Part shown: positions 55,003-63,473 of the stretch, one piece after another
Numbering within the stretch: position 1 is the stretch's first letter
Layout: the number at the start of each line of letters is the position of its first letter
Origin: Bacillus sp. FJAT-27264
Lineage (GTDB): Bacteria; Bacillota; Bacilli; Paenibacillales; Paenibacillaceae
Assembly (NCBI RefSeq): GCF_001682855.1
Contig: NZ_MAQW01000001.1
Coordinates: forward strand, 186,001 to 250,000
Length of the DNA stretch: 64,000 nucleotides
Direction: 5' to 3'
Notes under the pieces: model-generated
What the model was told of the DNA's origin: nothing
Database searches by the model: none
Seen by the model: only the letters and a program-made list of their open reading frames with translations
Made by a program: the position numbers and the translations under genes

Positions 55003-55031
55003 TTTACAAACTTAATTACATGTGCTATATT
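55003..55031 (+). promoter_or_regulatory. azoR promoter
   Basis: TTTACA (55003-55008) and TATATT (55026-55031) are spaced by 17 bases, 43 bases before the start codon. Confidence 0.7.
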
Positions 55032-55073
55032 ATATTCAGTAAGTATCCATTATACATTTAAGGAGCAATCATA

Positions 55074-55700
55074 ATGACTAAAGTCCTATTCATTAAAGCA
55101 AACAACCGTCCTGCTGAACAAGCAGTCAGTGTCCAACTGTACAACGAATTCCTGGAGAGCTACAAGCAAAATCATCCGCAAGATGAGATTACTGAACTTG
55201 ACCTGTTCGCTGAACAGCTCCCTTACTACGACAACACTTTGATCACTGGCATTTACAAAGCCAGCCAAGGCTATGAAGCTACTCCTGAAGAAGCTGCTGG
55301 TGCAGCTTTGGTAAACAAATACCTGGATCAATTTATCGCAGCTGATAAAGTCGTGTTCGCTTTCCCACTTTGGAATATGACTGTACCTGCTGTACTACAC
55401 ACATATATCGATTACGTGAACCAAGCAGGTAAAACATTCCAATATACTGCAGAAGGTCCTAAAGGCCTCCTGGGTGGAAAAAAAGCTGCCGTATTGAATG
55501 CCAGAGGCGGCATTTATTCCGAAGGTCCTGCTGCTGGTGCCGAAATGGCCGTTAACCTCATCGTTAACACCCTTGGCTTCTGGGGTGTCCAAGATATTAC
55601 TCAAGTTATCATCGAAGGCCACAACCAGCTTCCTGAGCAAGCCGCTGAAATTATTGCAAAAGGTCTGGAATCTGCCAAAGCTGCAGCAGCCTCGTTCTAA
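55074..55700 (+). CDS. azoR: FMN-dependent NADH-azoreductase / quinone reductase
   Basis: A 208-residue flavodoxin-fold enzyme. The FMN-binding region shows VLFIKANNRPAEQ at the start, FAFPLWNMTVPAVLHTYID in the middle and AVLNARGGIYSEGP, which are AzoR/AcpD hallmarks. Such enzymes reduce azo dyes and quinones with NADH and protect against thiol stress. It is monogenic, with AAGGAG before the ATG, a clear promoter and a long terminator. Confidence 0.93.
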   Translation: MTKVLFIKANNRPAEQAVSVQLYNEFLESYKQNHPQDEITELDLFAEQLPYYDNTLITGIYKASQGYEATPEEAAGAALVNKYLDQFIAADKVVFAFPLWNMTVPAVLHTYIDYVNQAGKTFQYTAEGPKGLLGGKKAAVLNARGGIYSEGPAAGAEMAVNLIVNTLGFWGVQDITQVIIEGHNQLPEQAAEIIAKGLESAKAAAASF

Positions 55701-55711
55701 GTAATCGTTCT

Positions 55712-55796
55712 AAAGGTCCGGTTATAACATTTGCCGTTACGACTAAACAACTAGACTTAACAACGATCTGGAATCACATTAACCGGACCTTTATTT
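55712..55796 (+). terminator. Terminator of azoR (long-loop stem)
   Basis: The arms AAAGGTCCGGTT (55712-55723) and AACCGGACCTTT (55781-55792) pair perfectly across a loop of 57 bases and are followed by ATTTATAT. Confidence 0.7.
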
Positions 55797-55809
55797 ATAT
55801 ATAAGGTAC

Positions 55810-55850
55810 GACAAAACCTCCCGTTCCTTCTGGAACCGGGAGGTTTTGTC
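55810..55850. terminator. Bidirectional terminator
   Basis: The arms GACAAAACCTCCCGTTCC and GGAACCGGGAGGTTTTGTC (one mismatch) lie between the convergent azoR and rsgA genes. Confidence 0.85.
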
Positions 55851-55884
55851 GTTAGATAGAGTGATCTTAAGAATCACATATCAC

Positions 55885-56985
55885 TTAATATTCATCTAGT
55901 TCTTTGCGCCAGCCGTAGCCTCTGGTTCGCGACTGGCCTGTTTTGGAGGACCCTGTCCCGGAGGCTACCTTTCGTTTCGCTTTGGCTTCCTTCGAACTCT
56001 GGAATTGCAGCTCGCGCTGGGTTTTGCGGTAGTTGAGCAACCGTTTCTCATCCAGCTGCCCGTTTTGGACTGCTTCCAATACCGCACAGCCCTCTTCCCG
56101 CTCATGAGTACAGTTACTGAATCGGCAGGACGCAGCCCATGAGCTGATATCCCCAAAGGCGAGATCAAGTCCGCCTTCGTCTTCCCACAGCTTCAGCTCC
56201 CGCATCCCCGGCGTATCGACGATAATACCGCCATCCGGCAGGACGAACATCTCGCGGTGCGTGGTGGTATGCCGGCCACGACTATCTCCCTCCCGGACAT
56301 CCTGGGTCAATTGCAGCTTCTCTCCGCTAAGCCAGTTGACCATCGTCGACTTGCCACAGCCCGACGAGCCGGTAAGCGCAACCGTCTGCCCACTGCCGAT
56401 GTACGGAAGCAGCTTCTGACGTCCCTGGTCCAGCAAGGCACTGACCGCATATACAGGAACACTCGGCGCCGCCCGTTCCATATCGGCGATTCGCTCTTCC
56501 GCGTCTTCGCACAAATCCGCTTTGGTCAGCAGGATCACTGGGTTGGCCCCGCTGTTCCAAGCCATAATAAGATACCGCTCCATCCGCCGGACATTATAAT
56601 CATCGTTCAGGGCGCTGACCAGGAACAAGGTGTTGACATTAGAAGCAACGATTTGCTCGTCCTGGGTGCTGCCAGCTACATTGCGTGAAATCACGCTGTG
56701 CCGGGGAAGAACACCATGGATGACCGCATGAGCACCCTCATCTTGCATAACCAGTGCCACCCAGTCGCCAACGGCTGGAAACTCTCCCTTCTCGTGAAGA
56801 GAATGCCTGAACTTTCCGGCCAATTCACCCCAAGTCTCGCCCGTTTCCGCAAGGACCCGGTATTTGCTGCCGAAGTCGCCCACAATCCGTCCGGGTACAT
56901 AGCTTTTTCCATCCTCTTGTGTATTCCATTCTTGGTTCCATTTATTCATCCAAGCTTCATTCCAACCATATTGTTCAATATTCAT
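55885..56985 (-). CDS. rsgA: RsgA-type circularly permuted ribosome GTPase
   Basis: A 366-residue GTPase that helps mature the 30S subunit. Motifs come in the permuted order G4-G1-G3: LLTKADL, GSSGCGKSTMVN, DTPGMREL. An OB-like domain precedes them (WVALVMQDEGAH region), and the zinc-binding CRFSNCTHEREEGCAV follows. The ATG MNIEQYGW follows AGGAGGCAATAC; the open frame 46 codons longer runs through an upstream terminator and is rejected. The C-terminal tail is rich in Lys, Ser and Gly. This could be a second RsgA copy, since a stand-alone location is unlike yloQ. Confidence 0.9.
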   Translation of the reverse strand: MNIEQYGWNEAWMNKWNQEWNTQEDGKSYVPGRIVGDFGSKYRVLAETGETWGELAGKFRHSLHEKGEFPAVGDWVALVMQDEGAHAVIHGVLPRHSVISRNVAGSTQDEQIVASNVNTLFLVSALNDDYNVRRMERYLIMAWNSGANPVILLTKADLCEDAEERIADMERAAPSVPVYAVSALLDQGRQKLLPYIGSGQTVALTGSSGCGKSTMVNWLSGEKLQLTQDVREGDSRGRHTTTHREMFVLPDGGIIVDTPGMRELKLWEDEGGLDLAFGDISSWAASCRFSNCTHEREEGCAVLEAVQNGQLDEKRLLNYRKTQRELQFQSSKEAKAKRKVASGTGSSKTGQSRTRGYGWRKELDEY

Positions 56986-57046
56986 GTATTGCCTCCTATG
57001 TTTCTGTATCCATATTTTTATCATCCTGCGAGTTCTCCGGGAACAT

Positions 57047-57076
57047 AAAAAACCGCCGAAACCAAGGTTCCGACGG
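57047..57076 (-). terminator. Terminator upstream of rsgA
   Basis: On the minus strand, GCCGTCGGAACC and GGTTTCGGCGG form a stem followed by TTTTTTATG. It ends whatever is transcribed from the 57.1-57.2 kb region, where I see no gene. Confidence 0.75.
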
Positions 57077-57145
57077 CGTCTGGTACAGAATCCTCCACAT
57101 TTACGCAGAGACTGGCTGTACAATCACAAATACAGAATAAACCAC

Positions 57146-57161
57146 ACTCTTATATAAGAGT
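57146..57161. promoter_or_regulatory. 16-bp palindrome
   Basis: ACTCTTATATAAGAGT is a perfect palindrome in a gene-free stretch between two terminators; it may be an operator or part of a promoter. Confidence 0.4.
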
Positions 57162-57183
57162 TAGGCATAGTATATTTGTACGC

Positions 57184-57220
57184 AAAAAAGCCGCCGGAAC
57201 CGATACGGTTCCCGGCGGCT
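57184..57220 (-). terminator. Strong terminator of the 28-aa peptide gene
   Basis: On the minus strand, AGCCGCCGGGAACCG and CGGTTCCGGCGGCT form a near-perfect stem with an ATAT-type loop, followed by TTTTTTG. Confidence 0.9.
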
Positions 57221-57257
57221 CTAATAAGCATTAAAAGAGCTTACCCGCTAAGCTGCA

Positions 57258-57344
57258 TCAGACTTGCTGAACAGCCGCTGTTCCCGGAAGACACGTATCC
57301 ACAACAGTTGCAACCGTCAAAACAATCAGTGTATATACTGTCAT
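57258..57344 (-). CDS. Tiny hydrophobic peptide (28 aa)
   Basis: MTVYTLIVLTVATVVDTCLP then GTAAVQQV and stop. GGAAGGAGACGATTACT precedes the ATG and a dedicated terminator follows 38 bases after the stop, so a short transcript is likely. The hydrophobic head with a small tail could be a membrane peptide or a secreted signal-peptide-like precursor. No relatives are recognised. Confidence 0.5.
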   Translation of the reverse strand: MTVYTLIVLTVATVVDTCLPGTAAVQQV

Positions 57345-57426
57345 AGTAATCGTCTCCTTCCGAAATAATCTGTTGTTATCATAAACGCACTATATGCTAA
57401 TTGTCAACCTATAATGCATTATTAAT

Positions 57427-58098
57427 TTACAAAATCTGCTTCAACTCATCCAGTTCGACAATCGTTTTCCACGGACCACCTTCAAGCCCATCATCCCAGG
57501 TATGATTGCGGCGCAGCCAGATGCTCCCGATACCCGCCTTGCTGGCTCCCCAGATATCATTAACCGGATGATCGCCGATAAACAACGTCTCATCAGCCAC
57601 TGTCCCCAGACGTTCCAGCGCAAGTCGATAGATGGCCGGATCAGGTTTGCTGATTCCGACTTCCCCGGAAATCACGATCGTTTTGAAGAAGCTGCGCAGA
57701 TTCAACTTGTCGATTTTACCATCCTGGATATGCTTTTTCCCATTGGTCACCAGTCCCAGCACATAACCGCGCGCCTGACAATGCTCCAGGATTTCCAGAG
57801 CATGCTTCATCAGCGCCCCATGATCACTATAACTTTCATCATAATAAGTGCGGATATGGGCCGCAGATACGGGCGTCTTCCAAGGCAGTATCTCGCTCAG
57901 CTCGGCAAAAAAACCATCCTTGTCCCTGTAACCGTCATTATCTCTAATGATCATGTCTTCGATCACCCTGTCCATCTCCTCTGGAGATAAATGGCTCAGA
58001 AAATCGCGTACAAACTGGGTGCTGAAGCTGCGGAACGTATGATCGCGGTCCATAAGTGTGTTATCAAGATCAAACAGCAAGCCTTGTATTTTTGTCAT
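57427..58098 (-). CDS. HAD family IA hydrolase
   Basis: A 223-residue HAD phosphatase. Motif I GLLFDLDNTLMDRD, motif II LGLVTNGKKHIQ, motif III GISKPDPAIYRLAL and motif IV LFIGDHPVNDIWGA are all complete. The helical cap indicates subclass IA (YjjG/PGP-like). It is the third HAD hydrolase of this window besides those at 4.5 and 10.8 kb. It is a single gene; the substrate is unknown. Confidence 0.85.
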   Translation of the reverse strand: MTKIQGLLFDLDNTLMDRDHTFRSFSTQFVRDFLSHLSPEEMDRVIEDMIIRDNDGYRDKDGFFAELSEILPWKTPVSAAHIRTYYDESYSDHGALMKHALEILEHCQARGYVLGLVTNGKKHIQDGKIDKLNLRSFFKTIVISGEVGISKPDPAIYRLALERLGTVADETLFIGDHPVNDIWGASKAGIGSIWLRRNHTWDDGLEGGPWKTIVELDELKQIL

Positions 58099-58296
58099 AA
58101 GTTCACCAATTCGCTAGATTTCGTGTTCCCGTACAAGTAACCTGTCTACAGGTTCACAGTTAAAACTATATCATGCCTTATCCTTTTCTGAAAAGAATAG
58201 GGTCTCATGAACCGACAGTTCCCACTTCCCGATTTGTCCGACTGGACTTGAAAGCGATATAATAAAGTCAATCTATCAACAGAAAGGAAACCCAGG

Positions 58297-59205
58297 ATGA
58301 ACAAACACCGTTTGGGAACATCAGAACTATACATTAGCGAAATTGGACTCGGTTGCATGTCCCTCGGAACAGAGGAAGACAAAGGCATCTACCTCATTCA
58401 TGAAGCACTGGAGAAGGGCATCAATTTCCTGGATACCGCCGATCTGTACGATGCAGGCCGCAATGAGGAGATCGTAGGCCAAGCGCTTCGCCACCGCCGC
58501 GGAGAAGTGGTTATTGCCACCAAGGTGGGCAACCGCAGGAAGCCCGGTCAGGAAGGCTGGGATTGGGACCCTTCCAAGGCCTATATCAAATCCGCAGTCA
58601 AAGACAGTTTGCGGAGATTGCAGACAGACTATATCGATCTGTACCAGCTCCACGGCGGGACAATCGAGGACCCTATCGAGGAAACTATAGAGGCGTTCGA
58701 GGAGCTGAAGCAGGAGGGCTTAATCCGTTACTATGGCATCTCCTCCATCCGTCCCAATGTGATCAGAGAATATGTCAAACGCTCTAATATTGTCAGTGTT
58801 ATGAGTCAATACAGCATTTTGGACCGGCGTCCGGAAGAAGAGGTTCTTCCACTGCTAGCCCAGCATGATATCAGTCTGATCGCCCGGGGGCCACTAGCCG
58901 GAGGAATTCTTACTGAGCGAGGCCGGGTCAAAGCGGAGAAGAACTATTTGGACTATGACCGTGAGGCATTGCTCGTACTCCATGACAAGCTGACACAAGA
59001 GAACAGCGATGGCCTCCATTTGACCCAAACGGCACTGCGTTATCCGCTGTCCCACTCTTCTGTAGCGACGATCATTCCGGGCGCAAGTAGTCTGGAACAG
59101 TTATTACAGAATGTATCGGCTGCCGGAAGTCCCCCGCTCTCTGAGGAGACACTGAATGTACTCAGGGGGATTAGCAAGGCTAATCAGTATGCACAGCATC
59201 GTTAA
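58297..59205 (+). CDS. Aldo/keto reductase
   Basis: A 302-residue TIM-barrel NADPH-dependent oxidoreductase. The start RLGTSELYISEIGLGCMSLG, NFLDTADLYDAGRNEEIVG (Asp and Tyr of the tetrad), VVIATKVGNR (Lys) and DYIDLYQLHGG (His) show the complete catalytic tetrad. The C-terminal VATIIPGASSLEQLLQNV matches the cofactor-binding helix. It acts on aldehydes or ketones of undefined identity. It has AGAAAGGAAACC before the ATG and is monogenic. Confidence 0.92.
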   Translation: MNKHRLGTSELYISEIGLGCMSLGTEEDKGIYLIHEALEKGINFLDTADLYDAGRNEEIVGQALRHRRGEVVIATKVGNRRKPGQEGWDWDPSKAYIKSAVKDSLRRLQTDYIDLYQLHGGTIEDPIEETIEAFEELKQEGLIRYYGISSIRPNVIREYVKRSNIVSVMSQYSILDRRPEEEVLPLLAQHDISLIARGPLAGGILTERGRVKAEKNYLDYDREALLVLHDKLTQENSDGLHLTQTALRYPLSHSSVATIIPGASSLEQLLQNVSAAGSPPLSEETLNVLRGISKANQYAQHR

Positions 59206-59325
59206 TACAACGGTAAAGCATTTTTCCTATCCTATAGGCGAATACCGTGGTCATTCTGGGTTTCAGTCCATAGACTGATGTCAGGAGTTCAAATCCAGAG
59301 GGGTATTCTTAGGGAGGATAATATT

Positions 59326-59622
59326 ATGGAAACGCAAAACATTCAACAAATCAGCTGGAACTGTATGAATAAATATGTTGGGATCGTGACGACTGACGGT
59401 CAATCCCATGACGGATTTATCGCTCACGTGGATCAGGATTATATTACACTGGCAATTCCGACGGGTGAAATCATGAATCAGGCAAACGGAATGCCTGCAC
59501 AGGGCTCTACTAACAGACAATTCGGCTTCCGTCCCGGCTTCTTTCCAAGACGACGCTTTATCCCCCGGCGGATTCCTTTTTTCGGAGTCAGCGATCTGTT
59601 CCTGCTTCCCTTCTTCATCTAG
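59326..59622 (+). CDS. Small Sm-like barrel protein with Arg/Phe-rich tail
   Basis: 98 residues from the ATG after GGGAGGATAATATT; a longer frame starting 16 codons earlier has no ribosome site. The first half (WNCMNKYVGIVTTDGQSHDG, HVDQDYITLAIPTG) resembles an Sm/Hfq-like small beta barrel. The second half is basic and aromatic (RPGFFPRRRFIPRRIPFFG) and ends in a hydrophobic segment, LFLLPFFI. Similar short proteins in Bacillales are often called spore or coat-associated; this is inference. Confidence 0.65.
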   Translation: METQNIQQISWNCMNKYVGIVTTDGQSHDGFIAHVDQDYITLAIPTGEIMNQANGMPAQGSTNRQFGFRPGFFPRRRFIPRRIPFFGVSDLFLLPFFI

Positions 59623-59680
59623 CTAGTAACGTAGCAGTAACACTAAAACTTAGCCATTCCTCACTATTCACACATCAACA

Positions 59681-59733
59681 AAAAGACTGTCCTGGAAAAG
59701 GGTGTTGGTTTCCCTTCATCCAAGACAGTCTTT
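59681..59733. terminator. Terminator between convergent genes
   Basis: The arms AAAGACTGTCCTGG and CCAAGACAGTCTTT, with an inner hairpin in between, are flanked by an A run on the left and TATC on the right. Confidence 0.82.
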
Positions 59734-59768
59734 ATCTTCTAACCCCCTGCTCACCTTGTCACCCCCCG

Positions 59769-60218
59769 TTACTCGAAATGCTCCGGCCTGTGCGTAAGCA
59801 TCATTTCCTCTTCCGTGATATACAGTGGAAAAGGCGGGGTCTCCTTGAGATACCTTTCTGTTGACAGCAGCCGGTAGTGCACCTCGGGCAACCAGGCATC
59901 TTCCAGTAGCGGCAGCTTGCCGGTATCGCTGATATAATTGTCCACTGCGGACTGAACCATGTCCAAATAATAAGGAATTAGCTTGTCTTTTTCCTCAAAA
60001 ATCTCAAAGGTCTCACGGGACATAAAGAACCGCTGCTCAGGAACACCGCCCAAATATCGTTTGAGACGGTCCATGTCAATACTCTTGTCTTCATTGATCA
60101 GTGCAGTGCGATTGATCGGGTCCGGCATATCAGCTTCAAACTGCCTCACAGCCTGCTTAAGCTGCGGCAGAGTTACAACAATGGGCGGGGATGCTTTTTT
60201 GGCGCGTTTAAATATCAT
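59769..60218 (-). CDS. DUF3939-like protein
   Basis: A 149-residue soluble protein. YLGGVPEQRFFMSRETFEIF and KLIPYYLDMVQSAVDNYI, followed by FPLYITEEEMMLTHRP, match the small Bacillales family DUF3939 as I remember it. The role is unknown. It is leftward, 120 bases from the ArsR-type gene's stop, and may share its transcript. Confidence 0.65.
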   Translation of the reverse strand: MIFKRAKKASPPIVVTLPQLKQAVRQFEADMPDPINRTALINEDKSIDMDRLKRYLGGVPEQRFFMSRETFEIFEEKDKLIPYYLDMVQSAVDNYISDTGKLPLLEDAWLPEVHYRLLSTERYLKETPPFPLYITEEEMMLTHRPEHFE

Positions 60219-60338
60219 ACCGAAAGTCTCCTTTCAATGCATATATTAAATAACGCTTACAATTCCATTTTATGCAAATCCCAATCCTTTAAACCGTTTT
60301 TAGCCCAAGTTTCACACAACCTTATCATTTGATGCCAT

Positions 60339-60944
60339 TTATTTGACATATTCCCAATGTGTCCACATCTCCGGCGGATTCAGCTCGTACTTGTCATTCT
60401 CTCTGTACATAAACTGATGCATAATGAACTCCCGGCGGATGGTGGCAAAATCATCGTGAAACGGCTTGATGAAATCATTGATTTCTTTCTCGGTGTACAC
60501 CACACCAGGCTCCAGCTTCTCCACAATGTACTGCAGGGCAATCAGCTTCTTCTTGTATTGAGCCGGAATTTGCCGCAGGCGGCCGTCCTTGGCGAAGAAA
60601 TTGCGGATGACCGACTCCTTGAGACTGTTCTCAGGTGACTGCTCTTCCATATCCCTTGCTCCTTTCGCAAAAATAAACTCCAAAGATGCTTCCGCATTCT
60701 CTCTGATAAACTCAGGATTCAGCTTGAAAAAGACTGTATTCTTGTCGCGCCGCTCCTTAATCAGGGCGGCTTCGCGCAATTTGGCGGCATGATGGGTAAC
60801 CGTAGGCTGGGATAGATTCAGCTTCTCAGCCAGCGCATGTCCGTGCATTTCTCCTTGAGATAACAAGAGCAACATGCGAAGGCGGGTAGGGTCGGCCAAA
60901 GCCTTGTGATAATTAACGATTTTGTCGAGCTGCACGAGATACAC
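60339..60944 (-). CDS. ArsR-type regulator with DUF2087 domain
   Basis: 201 residues. The winged helix occupies about residues 10-75 (ALADPTRLRMLLLLSQGEMH, LNLSQPTVTHHAAKLREAAL). A C-terminal DUF2087 domain lies at about 115-200 (KDGRLRQIPAQYKKKLIALQ, YTEKEINDFIKPFHDDFATI, RREFI). No metal-binding cysteines are present, so it is not a classical arsenic sensor. A perfect 16-bp palindrome lies 41 bases upstream and may be its operator. It is divergent from ypdA. Confidence 0.88.
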   Translation of the reverse strand: MYLVQLDKIVNYHKALADPTRLRMLLLLSQGEMHGHALAEKLNLSQPTVTHHAAKLREAALIKERRDKNTVFFKLNPEFIRENAEASLEFIFAKGARDMEEQSPENSLKESVIRNFFAKDGRLRQIPAQYKKKLIALQYIVEKLEPGVVYTEKEINDFIKPFHDDFATIRREFIMHQFMYRENDKYELNPPEMWTHWEYVK

Positions 60945-60984
60945 TCCTTATGACTTTCAGATCCTGAGGTAAAGCTGAATAACT

Positions 60985-61000
60985 TTAGATATATATCTAA
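60985..61000. promoter_or_regulatory. Perfect 16-bp palindrome, candidate ArsR-family operator
   Basis: TTAGATATATATCTAA lies between the divergent ArsR-type gene and ypdA. ArsR-family operators are often such AT-rich dyads. Confidence 0.6.
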
Positions 61001-61160
61001 TTATACACCATTCTATATACTTAAAGCAATATAAAAGCGCTTACTTATTTGTCTTTATGGAAAAAATCTTGGATTTGGAGTAGGATTTAGAGGTCCGGCT
61101 TTTTGCCGGTTCCGTTATTCAGCATAAAAAGATAGGATTTCACGGGAGGTTACCAGCTAC

Positions 61161-62141
61161 ATGAAAGATGTTATCATCATCGGGGCCGGTCCCTGCGGGC
61201 TTTCAGCAGCTATCGAATGCCAGCGCCAGGGTCTGTCCAGCCTCATTATTGAAAAGAACTTTATCGTTCATTCTATTTATTTGTATCCCACGAATATGCA
61301 GTTTTTCAGCACGGCAGAGCTTCTGGAAATTGGCGATGTACCGTTCACCTCGCCAAATGACAAGCCTTATCGTCATGAAGCACTTGTCTACTACCGCCGC
61401 GCCGCTGAGCAGAATGGCGTGGAAATCGCCGCTTATGAAGAAGCTCTGTCGATTGAAAAACTCCAGGATGGAACTTTTGTCGTACATACTTCCAATATGC
61501 GCGGCGAGCAGCACAGTCATAAAGCAGCACATGTAGTCATTGCGACCGGCTATTTTGACCAACCCAATATGATTGGTATTCCCGGCGAGGAGTTGCCTAA
61601 GGTTACTCACTACTTCGGGGAAGCACATCCTTACACCGGGATGAAGGTTACCGTCATTGGTGGCAGCAACTCGGCAGTAGATGCGGCGCTGGAGCTGATG
61701 CGTGTGGGTGCCTCCGTGGATATGGTTTATCGCGGAAACAGTATTTCGGAGAATATTAAGTCATGGGTACGTCCGATCTTCGAAGGTATGGTACAAAAAG
61801 GAAAGATCAGGCTGCATCTTCAGTCCCGTGTTACAGAAATCAAGCCGGATTCAGTATTGATTACAAGTCATAATGGCGAGACTAACGTCATCGACAATGA
61901 TTTTGTTCTGGCACTGACCGGTTTCAAGCCAAGCCGGGCCCTGCTCTCTTCTGCAGGTGCAGCTATGGATGACGATCTGGATAAACCTGTATATAACCCT
62001 GTTACTATGGAGTCGACGGTGCCAGGGATCTATGTAGCAGGAGTGATCGCCTCCGGCCGTAATGCCAATGAGGTCTTCATCGAGACTGGACGGGGACATG
62101 GCAAGCTGATTGTGGATCACATCCTCTCGAAGTCAAGGTAA
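61161..62141 (+). CDS. ypdA: YpdA-type bacillithiol disulfide reductase
   Basis: A 326-residue flavoprotein. The FAD-binding motif [16 protein letters not shown] opens it, [19 protein letters not shown] follows, the NADPH motif is [18 protein letters not shown], and the C-terminal motif [19 protein letters not shown] closes it. This matches YpdA (Bdr), which reduces bacillithiol disulfide in Bacillota with no CxxC redox centre, in keeping with the absence of one here. It precedes the DUF441 gene by 23 bases, probably as an operon. Confidence 0.92.
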   Translation: MKDVIIIGAGPCGLSAAIECQRQGLSSLIIEKNFIVHSIYLYPTNMQFFSTAELLEIGDVPFTSPNDKPYRHEALVYYRRAAEQNGVEIAAYEEALSIEKLQDGTFVVHTSNMRGEQHSHKAAHVVIATGYFDQPNMIGIPGEELPKVTHYFGEAHPYTGMKVTVIGGSNSAVDAALELMRVGASVDMVYRGNSISENIKSWVRPIFEGMVQKGKIRLHLQSRVTEIKPDSVLITSHNGETNVIDNDFVLALTGFKPSRALLSSAGAAMDDDLDKPVYNPVTMESTVPGIYVAGVIASGRNANEVFIETGRGHGKLIVDHILSKSR

Positions 62142-62164
62142 TCAGACAAGGAGTTGAAACACAG

Positions 62165-62608
62165 ATGGACATGACCTCTTTGCTGCTGCTGGGACTGGCC
62201 GCACTGGGTATTGTCAGCAATAATTCGCCTGTCACTATCGCGATGGTCGTTCTGCTGCTAATAAGGGTACTTGGGCTGAACCAAGCCTTCCCCTGGCTGG
62301 AGAAATACGGACTCACCATCGGGATTATCATCCTGACGATCGGTGTCATGACGCCGCTGGCCAGCGGTCGAATCTCGTTGCAAACCGTAGGCCAGTCGTT
62401 CCTGCACTGGAAATCGCTTGCCGCCATCGGTATCGGCATCCTTGTGGCCTACCTCGGCGGACGCGGCGCTATCCTGATGGGCAACCAGCCCACTGTTGTC
62501 GCCGGTCTTCTGATCGGGACGGTTATCGGTGTGGCCTTCTTCAAGGGCGTACCGGTCGGACCGCTAATCGCCGCAGGAATTCTGTCGCTATTGATTGGAA
62601 AATTGTAA
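62165..62608 (+). CDS. DUF441 membrane protein (YtwI-like)
   Basis: A 147-residue integral membrane protein with four hydrophobic segments and the DUF441 patterns [30 protein letters not shown] and [21 protein letters not shown]. The family is widespread and of unknown function. AAGGAGTTGAAACACAG precedes the ATG. It follows ypdA closely, and a hairpin terminator lies about 100 bases behind it. Confidence 0.9.
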   Translation: MDMTSLLLLGLAALGIVSNNSPVTIAMVVLLLIRVLGLNQAFPWLEKYGLTIGIIILTIGVMTPLASGRISLQTVGQSFLHWKSLAAIGIGILVAYLGGRGAILMGNQPTVVAGLLIGTVIGVAFFKGVPVGPLIAAGILSLLIGKL

Positions 62609-62706
62609 TTTACTTGGAACGAGCGGAATCCACAACGGGAATCCACAGCAGGAATTCACCCATTGAAGCCGCTCAAATTCGTTTTTCACCTCCATTTCAT
62701 ATCCGC

Positions 62707-62743
62707 ACAAATAACTGCTTCAGGTACTGAAGCAGTTATTTGT
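62707..62743 (+). terminator. Perfect hairpin after DUF441, likely terminator
   Basis: The arms ACAAATAACTGCTTCA and TGAAGCAGTTATTTGT (16 bp, exact) have a 5-base loop; the stem ends in the T-rich TTATTTGTG. Confidence 0.72.
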
Positions 62744-62936
62744 GTCTATATTCAGTAGAGAGATATCCTGCGAATGAGCGAGCATTTGAAGAAAAATTTT
62801 AATTTGAGTGAAATTGGGCTTTACGTCGCAAATCTCCCCTCCACTGTGCCCGTCTTCTTAGCAGTGAAAATAGCTCTCTTTCCCCAACTGATACATTTTT
62901 ACAACTTACATTTTTCGATTAAAGGTGTGCAAAGTA

Positions 62937-63126
62937 AATAAGTGCATTTCTGTACCTTAATTTTGCTAATTGAGGTGTTATAACGAGAATAAGTGCAATA
63001 TTGTACCCTATTTTCAAAAAAATAAGCCAGAAGGCCTTTTAGCGAATATTTAGCATACAAAATTGCACTTAATTCCCAATATACCGTTATTCTCAACAAT
63101 TTAAGGTACAAAAATGCCGTTAATTA
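62937..63126. repeat. Four-copy AAGTGCA..GTACC repeat in inverted arrangement
   Basis: Copies read AATAAGTGCATTTCTGTACC (62937 on, plus), AATAAGTGCAATATTGTACC (62988 on, plus), the complement of GAATTAAGTGCAATTTTGTA (63053-63074) and the complement of TAACGGCATTTTTGTACCTT (63101-63126). Two forward and two reverse copies are arranged about a centre near 63030, so the whole region can fold back on itself. Confidence 0.65.
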
Positions 63127-63473
63127 CACTTTAAAAATAACTTCTACATAGATTGAACTTAGGATTCTTACACGGAGTTAGAGTTATTGCGGAAAACGTT
63201 TGGACTTTCGGTCGCTGTTGTCTCCAGATTTCTTTTGATTGTACCGCTATTCGCGGATAAAGTCCGGAGACAGCCTTTGCTTCCGATGCAAGCTTTTCTA
63301 CGAAAAACTTTTAGGTGGTCGCTTCCGCTCCTTCAGTTCCAAACTTTCCCTCCATCTGTTCCCCTTAGTTTAAATTCTTCAGTTCAATCTATATAGCTTT
63401 GTTTGTTATTTTATTGCGTTCTATATAGCCAATTATTTTATTCTTCGAAATAGGCTAATAGGAGAGGTGTAAG

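Larger units (their letters stand above)
62609..63473. other. Long gene-poor region with repeats
   Basis: 865 bases. It contains a perfect hairpin (62707-62743), the AAGTGCA/GTACC repeat cluster (62937-63126) and a GC-richer structured stretch (63187-63385). A 69-codon frame at 63187-63396 has no ribosome site and is not called. Confidence 0.6.

Noticed and set aside
56986..57123. N-terminal extension of rsgA
   Set aside because: It runs through a terminator hairpin; AGGAGG sits before the chosen ATG.
63187..63396. Rightward frame of 69 codons
   Set aside because: No ribosome site; the stretch shows inverted repeats better explained as non-coding structure.
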